From DATFRY01 sp963764695 (lineage in GTDB: Bacteria > Myxococcota_A > Polyangia > Haliangiales > Haliangiaceae): DNA of 64,000 nucleotides. The notes beneath the pieces were generated by a model that saw nothing but the letters and a program-made list of their open reading frames with translations, was not told the DNA's origin and searched no databases. Shown here in pieces: positions 56,927 to 64,000 of the stretch (its first letter is position 1; every line of letters begins with the position of its first letter). The stretch spans positions 372,001-436,000 of the forward strand of contig CAVXTW010000022.1 of the NCBI GenBank assembly GCA_963764695.1, given 5' to 3'. The position numbers and the translations under genes are program-made.

Positions 56927-58780
56927 TCACGGGTCGGGCGTGACGAGGACGAGGGCCGAGCGCGGCGCCACGCGCACGCGCGGGCCGACCTCGCCGCGAG
57001 CCGGCCCACCGGCAGCGCCGCCCCAGCGCGGGTCCTCGGTGTCGATGGCGATGCGCCAGCGGCCGGCCGGCAGCGACACCTCGCGCGGCTCGCGGGCGAA
57101 GCTGGCCACAAGCAGCGCGCGCTGCTCCGCGCCGGTCGCGCCGCTCCAGCGGTGCAGGATCAGCACGTCGTCGGCCTCGAGGCACAGCACCTCGACGCGA
57201 TCGCGATCCAGCCGGCGCAGGGCCGGGTGCTCGCGGCGCAGGCGCAGGAGCTCGCGGTGGAGCTCGAACAGCGCGCGCCCCTCGCCGTCCTCCGCCGACG
57301 CCGACACCCGTGAGCGCTCGAAGGTGGCCGGGTCTTGCGGATCCGGTATCTCCTCCGGCCGCCAGCCGAACGAGGCGAACTCGGCGATCCGGCCGCGCCG
57401 CACCGCCTCCACCAGATCGGGCGCGTGGTGGCTGGTGAAGTACTGGAACGGCGTGCGGTCGCCCACCTCCTGGCCCATGAACAGGAGCGGCACGTACGGC
57501 GCGGTCAGGAGGAGCGCCGCCGCCAGGCGCTGCTCGGAGGCCGAGATGGTCTCGCAGAGTCTGTCGCCGCGGGCGCGGTTGCCGATCTGGTCGTGGTTCT
57601 GGGTGCACACCACGAACGCGCGGCCCGGCGCCGCGGCCGCGGAGTTGCCGTGGCGCTGGCGGCGCGCCGGCGAGCGCTGGCCGCCGTACACCCAGCCGTG
57701 CGACAGCGCGCGGGCCAGGTGGCGCAGCTCGCCGTAGTCGGCGTAGTAGCCGCTGCTCTCGCCGGTCAGGAGCGTGTGCACGGCGTGGTGGAAGTCGTCC
57801 GACCACTGCGAGTCCATGCCGAAGCCGCCGGCGGTCTCCCACGGCAGCACGACGCGCACGTCGTTGCGGTCGCACTCGGCGATGGCCAGGATGTGGCGCC
57901 CCAGCTCGGTGCCCAGCTCGCGCAGAGAGGAGGTCAGCTCGGCCAGGAACGGCAGAGCCGAGACATCGACGATGGCGTGGATGGCGTCGAGGCGGAATCC
58001 GTCGATGTGCAGGTCGCGCGCGAAGTAGCGCGCCGACTCGATGAAGTAGCGGCGGATCTCGTCGGACTCGGGGCCGTCGAAGTTGATCGCCGCGCCCCAG
58101 CCGGTGCGATGGCGCTCGCTGAAGTAGGGGCCGAACGCGGGCAGGCAGGCCCCCTCGGGGCCGAAGTGGTTGTAGACCACGTCGAGCAGCACCGCGATGC
58201 CGCGCGCGTGGCAGGCGTCGACGAGGCGCGCCAGCCCGACCGGCCCGCCGTAGGTGGACTGCACCGCCCACGGAAACACGCCGTCGTAGCCCCAGTTGCG
58301 GCCGCCCGGGAACTCCGCGACCGGCATGATCTCGATCGCGTTGACGCCGAGCTCGACCAGGCGGTCGAGGCGCTCGATGGCGGCGTCGAAGGTGCCGCCG
58401 CGCGTGAACGTGCCGATGTGCAGCTCGTAGATGACCAGCTGCTCGAGCGGGGCAGGGCGGAACGCGCCGTCGGTCCACGCGAAGGCCGGGTCGAAGGCGG
58501 CGGACGGACCGGCCACGCCCTCGGGCTGGTGGCGCGAGGCCGGATCGGGCAGCTCGGCGCCGGCGAGGCGGAAGCGATAGCGCGCGCCGGACTCGAGCTC
58601 GACCACGGCACGGTGCAGGCCGTCGCGCCCGCGCTCGAGCGGCACCACGCGATCGGGCGACAGAATGTGCAGCCACACGCGCTCGGCCGCCGGCGCCCAC
58701 ACCGATGCGTGCCAGCGACCGCCGCCCAGCGGCACCAGCCCGGGCGGCAGCGCGCTGGCGTGTTCGAGTCCCGGCGGCAC
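56927..58780 (-). CDS. treZ: maltooligosyl trehalose trehalohydrolase
   Basis: 617 residues, GH13 family; releases trehalose from the maltooligosyl-trehalose made by TreY. The N-terminal CBM48-like domain is WHASVWAPAAERVWLHI. Active-site blocks: VYNHFGPEGACLP, DGFRLDAIHAIVD (nucleophile Asp), ILAIAECDRND (acid/base Glu) and VVCTQNHDQIGNRARGD (third Asp). ELHIGTFTRGGTFDAA is also typical. Starts with GTG at 58780; a weak -10-like box (TAAGAC) ends 6 nt before it on the minus strand. First gene of the treZ-treY-acyl-CoA ligase unit. Confidence 0.95.
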   Translation of the reverse strand: MPPGLEHASALPPGLVPLGGGRWHASVWAPAAERVWLHILSPDRVVPLERGRDGLHRAVVELESGARYRFRLAGAELPDPASRHQPEGVAGPSAAFDPAFAWTDGAFRPAPLEQLVIYELHIGTFTRGGTFDAAIERLDRLVELGVNAIEIMPVAEFPGGRNWGYDGVFPWAVQSTYGGPVGLARLVDACHARGIAVLLDVVYNHFGPEGACLPAFGPYFSERHRTGWGAAINFDGPESDEIRRYFIESARYFARDLHIDGFRLDAIHAIVDVSALPFLAELTSSLRELGTELGRHILAIAECDRNDVRVVLPWETAGGFGMDSQWSDDFHHAVHTLLTGESSGYYADYGELRHLARALSHGWVYGGQRSPARRQRHGNSAAAAPGRAFVVCTQNHDQIGNRARGDRLCETISASEQRLAAALLLTAPYVPLLFMGQEVGDRTPFQYFTSHHAPDLVEAVRRGRIAEFASFGWRPEEIPDPQDPATFERSRVSASAEDGEGRALFELHRELLRLRREHPALRRLDRDRVEVLCLEADDVLILHRWSGATGAEQRALLVASFAREPREVSLPAGRWRIAIDTEDPRWGGAAGGPARGEVGPRVRVAPRSALVLVTPDP

Positions 58781-58992
58781 CCGCTTGTCTTAGCCGACCG
58801 CACCCCGGTACCGCATTCGAAAAGTGCGGGTGGGCCAGCGCACCATGCACGAGTGCATTCATCGAGCGGCCACGCCCCGGTGAGCCAGCGCGCGCACCGT
58901 GCAGTCACGCGCGCGATCGTGAACCCGGGATTCGAAGGACCTTCCCGGCCGTGTTGCTTGACGAGGCGGAGGCACCCACCACATTGCAGATC

Positions 58993-59694
58993 ATGAGGAT
59001 GAAAGATCTACTTCCAGGCTCGAGCGCGATGCTCGCGACGCTCGGCGCGGCCGCCCTGATCGCCGCATGCCAGGGCCAGGACGGCGAGCTTGACCTGGTC
59101 AAGCCGGCCGAGGCGCAGACCTCGCCGACGTCGCCCACGTCACCGACAACGCCAACCTCGCCGACGACGCCGGGCACGCCAACTTCGCCCACCACGCCGG
59201 GCACACCGACGACACCGACCACGCCAGGCACACCGACCTCGCCGACCTCGCCGACCTCGCCAGGTACGCCGACCACGCCAGGCACGCCGACCTCGCCAGC
59301 GGCACCGACGACGCCGGGCACGCCGACCTCGCCCGCCACGCCGGCATCGCCGACGACACCGGGCACGCCGTCGCCGGGCACCACCACACCGCCGGCGTCC
59401 CCGGGCACCACCAGCCCGCCGGCCTCGCCGGGCACCACGACCACGCCGTCGTCGCCCGGGACCGCGGCACCGGGCACCACGACGCCTCAGCCCGAGATGA
59501 CCGGCCCGGTCGGCCCGCGATCGTCCGACACGACGACGTCCGGCACCACCACGTCCGGCACCACCATCACGCCGGACAGCATGGTCACGCCCGGCACGAC
59601 GACGTCCGGCTCGACCACCGGCACGACGACCGACCAGACGCGGCGAACGCCGGCCGAAGGCGAGACCACCCCGACATCACCGCCGTCGCAATAG
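58993..59694 (+). CDS. Pro/Thr/Ser-repeat lipoprotein
   Basis: 233 residues from ATG 58993 (a second ATG lies at 58999). Lipoprotein signal with ALIAAC (Cys26), then a short acidic part (DGELDLVKPAEAQ) and about 190 residues made of TSP, TPG and PTT units. The last 60 residues turn into T/S/G-rich text (TTTSGTTTSG). Such tails are extended and often glycosylated, so it could be a surface spacer or adhesin-like stalk. There is no enzymatic domain. Function unknown. Confidence 0.75.
   Translation: MRMKDLLPGSSAMLATLGAAALIAACQGQDGELDLVKPAEAQTSPTSPTSPTTPTSPTTPGTPTSPTTPGTPTTPTTPGTPTSPTSPTSPGTPTTPGTPTSPAAPTTPGTPTSPATPASPTTPGTPSPGTTTPPASPGTTSPPASPGTTTTPSSPGTAAPGTTTPQPEMTGPVGPRSSDTTTSGTTTSGTTITPDSMVTPGTTTSGSTTGTTTDQTRRTPAEGETTPTSPPSQ
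59110..59470 (+). repeat. tandem repeats encoding TSP/TPG units
   Basis: Short GC-rich units (mostly 9-18 bp multiples, such as ACCTCGCCGACGACGCCGGG) are repeated imperfectly over about 360 bp, in frame. Length variation by slippage is likely, and short reads may collapse it. Confidence 0.8.
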
Positions 59695-59750
59695 CCGTCG
59701 CGTCAGGACCGCGCGCCGGCGGCGGGCCATGTGGAAGCCGCCGGCGCTGC

Positions 59751-60122
59751 TCACTGCGTGGCGGCGCGCACGCGGCGCAGCCTGCTCGACGCGATGTGGT
59801 TGATGATCTCGATGCGTCGAGTGGCGTAGGCCTCGGCAATGCGGGCGACATGGGCGGCGTGGGTCGAGTCGACCGGGTGATAGCGGAACACCAGCTCCCT
59901 CCCGTCGTTGTCGCTCTCGGCCACTCCGCGCGACTGCAGTCGCTGGAGCTCGTCGGCCGCGACGCGCGGCGAGATGCGGAGCTGTTTTGCGAGCTCGGCG
60001 GCCGTCCAGATCCGGTCCGTGTCGCGATACAGAGCGAGCAGAGCCTCGAGCCCGTGCAGCGAATCGATCAGGAGATCGATGCTGCGGGCGACCGGCTCGG
60101 GGAAGCCAGCGGTTTCAGTCAT
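59751..60122 (-). CDS. winged-HTH domain protein
   Basis: 123 residues from ATG 60122 (an upstream in-frame start at 60254 would add 44 unlike residues). A helical N-terminus (VARSIDLLIDSLHGLEALLALY) is followed by a winged helix-turn-helix (IWTAAELAKQLRISPRVAADELQRLQSRGVAESD) seen in parts as WTAAELAKQLRIS and AADELQRLQSRGV, then a wing (RELVFRYHP) and a C-terminal helix (VARIAEAYATRRIEIINHI). It looks like a small MarR/ArsR-like DNA-binding protein or an ECF anti-sigma-like regulator. Target unknown. Confidence 0.7.
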   Translation of the reverse strand: MTETAGFPEPVARSIDLLIDSLHGLEALLALYRDTDRIWTAAELAKQLRISPRVAADELQRLQSRGVAESDNDGRELVFRYHPVDSTHAAHVARIAEAYATRRIEIINHIASSRLRRVRAATQ

Positions 60123-60423
60123 GTACGGAACCCATCGTCGGACTTGTGCGTCCGCCGGCGCGGCACAGCTCGGGGGGACGGCTGCCGGGGACACACTGCG
60201 GGGGGAGAGTTCTCGGAGTTGGCCCTCAACGACGTGAGGATTCCGCACGACCACACGCCCGCGCCGACAGACGTCGGCTACCCCTTCTCGCTCCTTGTAA
60301 TCGGCGCCTCAACTACCTGTCAAGCAATGGGAGACTGAGCGCTCCTCGTCTACCCGTCGGTAGGCGGCCGCGGCGAGATCCGACCGGCTGCCCTGGCCGC
60401 GCGCACCTGTGCTATCGGGAGCA
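60123..60423. other. divergent intergenic region
   Basis: About 300 bases between the wHTH gene and the phosphopantetheinyl transferase gene. It holds no gene I can support. Its last part has TGC-TATCGG (60410-60418), an extended -10-like box 5 nt before the GTG at 60424. Confidence 0.5.
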
Positions 60424-61119
60424 GTGCTCGAGGATGACCTGGCTTCTGCCACCGGGCTCGTCGCCGCGGTGCTCGGTCCCCACGCGATCGGCGTCGAGGC
60501 CGGGCCGGGCGACTGGCAGGCGGCGCTCCTGCCGGAGGAGGAGCCGATGGTGGCGCGCGCCATCGATCGCCGCCGCCGCGAGGTCGCCGCGGGCCGCTCG
60601 TGCGCCCGCCGCGCGCTGACCTTGCTCGGCGCGGCGCCGGTCGCCCTGCCGGCCGGTCCCGACCGCGTGCCGCGCTGGCCGGACGGCGTGGTCGGCACCA
60701 TCACGCACACGCGAGACTTCTGCGCCGCGGCGGTGGCGTGGCAGCGCGATCTGCGCGGTCTCGGCCTCGACGCGGAGCGCGCGATCGCGTCGTCGCGCGA
60801 GGAGGTCATGCGCCTGGTCGCGACCGCCGCCGAGGCCAGGTGGCTGGCCGACCTCGACGACGGCGAGCGCGCGCTCGGCTCCGCGCTGATCTTCTCGGCC
60901 AAGGAGGCGCTCTACAAGTGCCAGTATCCGCTGACCCGGCAGATGCTCGACTTCCCCGACGTCGAGCTGGCGCTGGAGCCGGGCCAGGCCGCCGGTGGGG
61001 CAGGGGAGCTGGTCGCCGCGTTCCGCTCGGGGACCCGCGCCGCCGATCTGCCACCACTGACCGCCCGCTACGCCATCGCAGGCGACCTGGTCGTCACCGC
61101 GGCGTTCCTGCCGCACTGA
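60424..61119 (+). CDS. 4'-phosphopantetheinyl transferase (EntD/Sfp-type)
   Basis: 231 residues from the GTG at 60424 (a GTG at 60409 would add five). It moves phosphopantetheine from CoA to carrier proteins of polyketide, peptide or fatty acid synthesis. Layout: EEEPMVARAIDRRRREVAAGR, the CoA/substrate part VGTITHTRDFCAAAV, the metal-binding LGLDAERAI (GxDxE) and the FSAKEALYKCQYPL block (WxxKEAxxK-like). It is shaped like the EntD group. No carrier protein genes are close, so it may serve the whole cell. Confidence 0.9.
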   Translation: MLEDDLASATGLVAAVLGPHAIGVEAGPGDWQAALLPEEEPMVARAIDRRRREVAAGRSCARRALTLLGAAPVALPAGPDRVPRWPDGVVGTITHTRDFCAAAVAWQRDLRGLGLDAERAIASSREEVMRLVATAAEARWLADLDDGERALGSALIFSAKEALYKCQYPLTRQMLDFPDVELALEPGQAAGGAGELVAAFRSGTRAADLPPLTARYAIAGDLVVTAAFLPH

Positions 61120-61201
61120 ACCGTTCCGCCAGCTTGTGCAGGTTCGGGGATCGCCCGGCGGCCGGCAGATCCGGCGCGCCCGCCGCGCGTGAGTACCCGG
61201 C

Positions 61202-62176
61202 ATGACTCATCCCTGGTCGCGGAGCGTGGTGGCCCTGTGCGTCGCGGCCGGCGCGCTGCTCGCCGCCGCCGCTCCTGCCGCGGCAGACTGCGCGTCGCCC
61301 CGCATCGCGGCCAGCCCGGCCGATGGCGCGGCGGTGCCGGCCGACCCGACCATCCACGTCTTCGTCCCGCGGTACACAGCTGATCGGGATCCGGCCCCGC
61401 GCATCCAGGTCAGCGCCGACGGCGTGGCGATCGCCGCGCGCGTCGAGGAGGTGTCGCGCGGCGAGTCGTTCGTCGCGCTCCGCGTCGCGGTGGACACCGA
61501 CGGACAGAAGCGACTCACGCTGTCCACCGACGGCTGGCAGGCGGGCTACCAGATCGATCCGGCGTGGCGCGCGCCCGGCCGCCGCCCGGTCGACATCGCC
61601 AGCATCGATCACCGCGTGGACGAGTGGACCTGCTCGTTCACCAGCGCCTGGTTCCTCGAGATCGCCACGCCGGCCGATGCCTTCCGCGTCGAGTGGGCGA
61701 GCTCGCCGTCGGCGTGGGAGCGCGGCAAGCCCAGCGTGGCGGTGTTCCCGCGCAACGACATGGACTTCTGGCACGCGAGCTCGCCGGCTCCGCGGCGACC
61801 GGCGGGGCCCGGATCGATCGGGCTCGGCCACCTCAGCTGCTTCGGCTACACGATCCCCGCCGCGGCGCTGGACGGGCCGCTCTACGTGAAGATCACCGGC
61901 CTGTTCGCGGACGGCAGCGAGAGCCAGGCCTGGTCGCAGCCGCGTCGCATCGACCGGGGCGAGACCCCGACCACCGCCGCCACCGAGGCCGCGCCGGCGC
62001 CGGCGCTCTCGCTGCCTGGCCCGACGACTGTCGCCGACACCACCACGGAGGCCCTCTTCACCGGCCTGGCCATCACCGGCGTGGCGATCCTGGCCACCGG
62101 CCTGCTGGTGGTCGCGCTGCTGCTCTCGCGCCGCGGCCGCCGACGCCTGAGCCGCACCGCACCGCCTCCGCGCTGA
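61202..62176 (+). CDS. secreted protein with C-terminal membrane anchor
   Basis: 324 residues. Signal peptide (VVALCVAAGALLAAAAPAAA) and a Cys shortly after it (DCASPRI). The middle forms beta-rich text with few Cys (DEWTCSFTSAWFLEIATP, GLGHLSCFGYTIPAAAL). A Thr/Ala/Pro linker (about 258-285) leads to a membrane helix (about 287-310; LFTGLAITGVAILATGLLVVALLL) and a short basic tail RRGRRRLSR. The signal-domain-helix-basic tail layout anchors the protein with its main part outside the cytoplasm. No known domain recognised. Confidence 0.75.
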   Translation: MTHPWSRSVVALCVAAGALLAAAAPAAADCASPRIAASPADGAAVPADPTIHVFVPRYTADRDPAPRIQVSADGVAIAARVEEVSRGESFVALRVAVDTDGQKRLTLSTDGWQAGYQIDPAWRAPGRRPVDIASIDHRVDEWTCSFTSAWFLEIATPADAFRVEWASSPSAWERGKPSVAVFPRNDMDFWHASSPAPRRPAGPGSIGLGHLSCFGYTIPAAALDGPLYVKITGLFADGSESQAWSQPRRIDRGETPTTAATEAAPAPALSLPGPTTVADTTTEALFTGLAITGVAILATGLLVVALLLSRRGRRRLSRTAPPPR

Positions 62177-62186
62177 TCCGCGTCGC

Positions 62187-62912
62187 TCACACGTCAACGG
62201 CGGCGACCAGGTCGATCTCGAGGTCGTGCAGCTCGAAGATCCCGGCCCAGCTCCAGAACACGCCCGGCTGCGACGCAGACAGGCGCGCCGCGAGTCGCCC
62301 GGACTCGTCGCTCTTCACCGAGACGTCGAAGGCGAGATTGGTCAGGCGGATGGGCGCCAGGTCGACGACGCCGTGGTCGACCTCGACCGCCCACTTCACG
62401 TCGACCGCGAGCTCGGCGCCGGCCGCCACCTGGTCGTCGGACCAGGAGCCAAGCTGCACGCGGGCCGGCTCGGCCAGCTCCACCGTCAGATCGGTCAGCA
62501 TGAGACCGGCCGGCGGCACGACCGCGGGAGACACCATCACGTCGTCGGTGTCAACCAGCAGCTCGTGAAACACGACCCGATCCTCCGCGTCGAGCGACAG
62601 CGTCACCAGGCCTCCGACCACCGACAGCTCGACCGCCGCGGTCTGCCCGTCGCTCAGCGCGACCGCCATCAGGCTCGCGCGGCTGCCGCCGAGCTGGTCG
62701 GCCACCACGAACGAGGTCGGCGCCGCGAGCCGCTCGCGCAGACTCTGATCGACCGGCATCTCGCCCGCCGGCTCTCCCTCATCTTCGTCCCGCTCATCGG
62801 CGCTCGCGTCTCCCAGCGACGCGTCGGCGCATCCCGCGATGCCCGCCGCGAGCGAACCCAGAAGTGGAGCAAGAACGAGACAACGCTTGATAACCGCCTG
62901 GCTTTTCGACAT
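62187..62912 (-). CDS. hypothetical lipoprotein
   Basis: 241 residues. The lipoprotein signal is LAPLLGSLAAGIAGC (Cys28). An acidic linker (DASADERDEDEGEPAGE) is followed by a beta-strand-rich domain with few Cys (VVADQLGGSRASLMAVALSD, AVELSVVGGLVTLSLDAED, LAELAEPARVQLGSWSDD-like pieces, FDVSVKSDESGRLAARLSAS). No family recognised. It is convergent with the 61202-62176 gene, 10 nt away. A CTACATGTAG palindrome lies 15-24 nt upstream of its ATG. Confidence 0.75.
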   Translation of the reverse strand: MSKSQAVIKRCLVLAPLLGSLAAGIAGCADASLGDASADERDEDEGEPAGEMPVDQSLRERLAAPTSFVVADQLGGSRASLMAVALSDGQTAAVELSVVGGLVTLSLDAEDRVVFHELLVDTDDVMVSPAVVPPAGLMLTDLTVELAEPARVQLGSWSDDQVAAGAELAVDVKWAVEVDHGVVDLAPIRLTNLAFDVSVKSDESGRLAARLSASQPGVFWSWAGIFELHDLEIDLVAAVDV

Positions 62913-62926
62913 CCCAGCACCGCCTG

Positions 62927-62936
62927 CTACATGTAG
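62927..62936. promoter_or_regulatory. palindrome upstream of the 62-kb lipoprotein gene
   Basis: CTACATGTAG is a perfect 10-bp palindrome just before the gene's start; flanking GCCTG/AGGC extend it imperfectly. It may be an operator or part of the promoter. Confidence 0.3.
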
Positions 62937-63139
62937 GCGGACCTTCTACCGCCGGATGACGCTGCGTGTCAACGACTGTTCGGCCAGGGCATCAACATGT
63001 GGGGTACAGACTCCAGGGCCCGGGCCCCCTCTCGAGATCGCCGCCGAGTCATTCCCCCGACTTGACCCGCGACGGGCCGGGTACGGCATCTGCAGTCACA
63101 CCTTCCGCGCCCCCAAGCCGCCCTGCGGAAGGACACGCG

Positions 63140-64000
63140 ATGCGTACCTGGTCTCTCACGGCTCTCTCGCTCACGCTGGCGCTGAGCTCCGCCTGCACGG
63201 TGGTCGACGAGGACGTCGGAGCGTCACAGGCACAGATCATCGGCGGCACGGCCACGACCGAGTATCCGGCGGTCGCGTTCCTGTACAGCGAGTTCGCCGA
63301 CACCGACGCCGCGCAGCTCTGCAGCGGCACGCTGATCACGCCGCGCGTGATCCTCACGGCGGCGCACTGCGTGGAGTTCCCGAGCGGAGCGCCGGAGCGC
63401 TATCTGGCTTACTTCGGCTCGAACGTGCTCGAGGAGACCGACCCGGTCGGCAGCGAGCCGATCGACATCACCAAGTACGAGTTTCACCCCACCTGGGACA
63501 TCGAGAACCTGGAGGGTGGGCACGACATCGGCCTGGTGGTGCTGTCTCGCCCCGTGCAGGGCATCGCGCCGATGCGCATCAACCGCCAGCCGGTCGACGA
63601 CCTGGTCGGCCAGGACGTGCACCTGGTCGGCTGGGGCCGCACCACCGGCGAAGGCGAGGATTTCGGCGTCAAGCGCGAGGTGACCTCGAAGCTCACGTCG
63701 GCCAACGACCTCCTCATCGAGTACGGCTCCGCCACGGCGAACACCTGCCAGGGCGATTCGGGCGGGCCGAACTTCATGACCGTCGGCGGCGAGGAAGTGA
63801 TCGCCGGTATCACCTCCTTCGGCAGCGTGGGGTGCGATCAGTACGGCGTCGGCACGCGCGTCGATCACTTTGCAACGTCCTACATCGAGCCGTTCGTGGC
63901 CGAGAACGACCCGGGCGGCCTCCTGCCGGACAACACGTCCGGGGACGGGCAGGGCTCGGACGAGGCGCCGGCCGGGGCACCGCAGTCTCAGGTGCCGGAC
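63140..64000 (+). CDS. secreted trypsin-like serine protease (runs off the window end)
   Basis: At least 287 residues, open to the window edge, no stop. Start ATG 63140 with GGAAGGA 6 nt upstream. Lipoprotein-like signal (LALSSACTVV) and a short propeptide; mature start is probably IIGGTATTEYPAVA. The S1 triad is complete: His in LTAAHC, Asp in GGHDIGLVVLSRPV, Ser in CQGDSGGPNF; Cys pairs match chymotrypsin. WGRTTGEGEDFGVKREV is also S1-like. After about residue 250 the chain becomes acidic and low in complexity (ENDPGGLLPDNTSGDGQGSD), probably a linker to a C-terminal sorting or anchor part beyond the window. Related proteases are common in Myxococcota. Confidence 0.92.
   Translation, partial: MRTWSLTALSLTLALSSACTVVDEDVGASQAQIIGGTATTEYPAVAFLYSEFADTDAAQLCSGTLITPRVILTAAHCVEFPSGAPERYLAYFGSNVLEETDPVGSEPIDITKYEFHPTWDIENLEGGHDIGLVVLSRPVQGIAPMRINRQPVDDLVGQDVHLVGWGRTTGEGEDFGVKREVTSKLTSANDLLIEYGSATANTCQGDSGGPNFMTVGGEEVIAGITSFGSVGCDQYGVGTRVDHFATSYIEPFVAENDPGGLLPDNTSGDGQGSDEAPAGAPQSQVPD

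Noticed and set aside
54157..56943. A 928-codon plus-strand open frame opposite treY
   Set aside because: Composition only; treY has clear GH13 motifs on the minus strand.
61989..62030. An LPxTG-like sorting site (LPGPTT) in the 61.2-kb protein
   Set aside because: The motif does not fit LPxTG, and sortase signals are not expected in this group.

Overview
The window is about 70% GC, with codon third positions almost always G or C. The gene content is that of a Myxococcota (former Deltaproteobacteria) chromosome, probably a Haliangium- or Kofleriaceae-like lineage. The reasons are an infC-rpmI-rplT-pheS-pheT-ihfA-merR core block, a Ser/Thr kinase operon ending in an FHA-type sigma-54 activator, a soluble chemosensory operon, many lipobox proteins, a PKD-repeat subtilase and trehalose synthesis by treY/treZ. 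I see no phage, transposase, IS element or CRISPR. Several genes (sigma-54 activator 155-1949, VIT/VWA lipoprotein 19054-22225, GH16 23098-23890, NCS1 transporter 24649-26222, histidine kinase 27763-29030, pilin 51833-52444) are interrupted by small indels although conserved sequence continues on both sides. A run of nearly pure C lies at 28178-28284. This looks like a draft or metagenome assembly with uncorrected indels rather than mass gene decay, but the sequence alone cannot prove that.

Layout. 1-6.2 kb (minus): Ser/Thr kinase, TPR protein and FHA-GAF-AAA+ activator in one overlapping operon, and a UbiB-family kinase. 6.3-16.6 kb (plus): long-chain acyl-CoA synthetase, tRNA-Val, the translation/nucleoid block (infC with an AUU start, rpmI, rplT, pheST, ihfA, merR-like), tRNA-Pro, then surE-pcm-apt. 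16.6-30.4 kb: mixed genes, namely a lipoprotein, a sodC lipoprotein, tRNA-Arg, a RelB/ParE-type toxin-antitoxin pair, a VIT-VWA-DUF2135 lipoprotein, an SDR enzyme, a GH16 plus expansin pair, NCS1 and dicarboxylate/amino-acid transporters, a broken histidine kinase, a BCP-like peroxiredoxin and a DUF421 protein. 30.4-40 kb (minus): cheY-cheA-cheW-mcp-HEAT-cheR-cheB, tightly overlapping. 40.1-42.9 kb (plus): divergent REC-HK-REC hybrid kinase and an epimerase. 43-45.9 kb (minus): ribose/fructose-type ABC importer. 46.4-52.4 kb: a 1,806-residue S8 protease with ten PKD repeats, followed by a prepilin. 52.5-58.8 kb (minus): treZ, treY, acyl-CoA ligase. 59-64 kb: secreted and lipoprotein genes, a wHTH protein, a phosphopantetheinyl transferase and a trypsin-like protease cut by the window edge.

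How it works together. Housekeeping genes sit beside large signalling and surface-protein sections. The che operon encodes a complete soluble signalling unit (receptor, adaptor, kinase, methyltransferase, methylesterase, response regulator) plus a HEAT-repeat protein that may be an extra subunit. The kinase-TPR-FHA operon looks like a phosphorylation-to-sigma-54 route. A recurring pattern is a -10-like hexamer (TAnnnT) ending 5-8 bases before a start codon with no Shine-Dalgarno sequence, at about ten genes. This suggests that leaderless mRNAs are common here.
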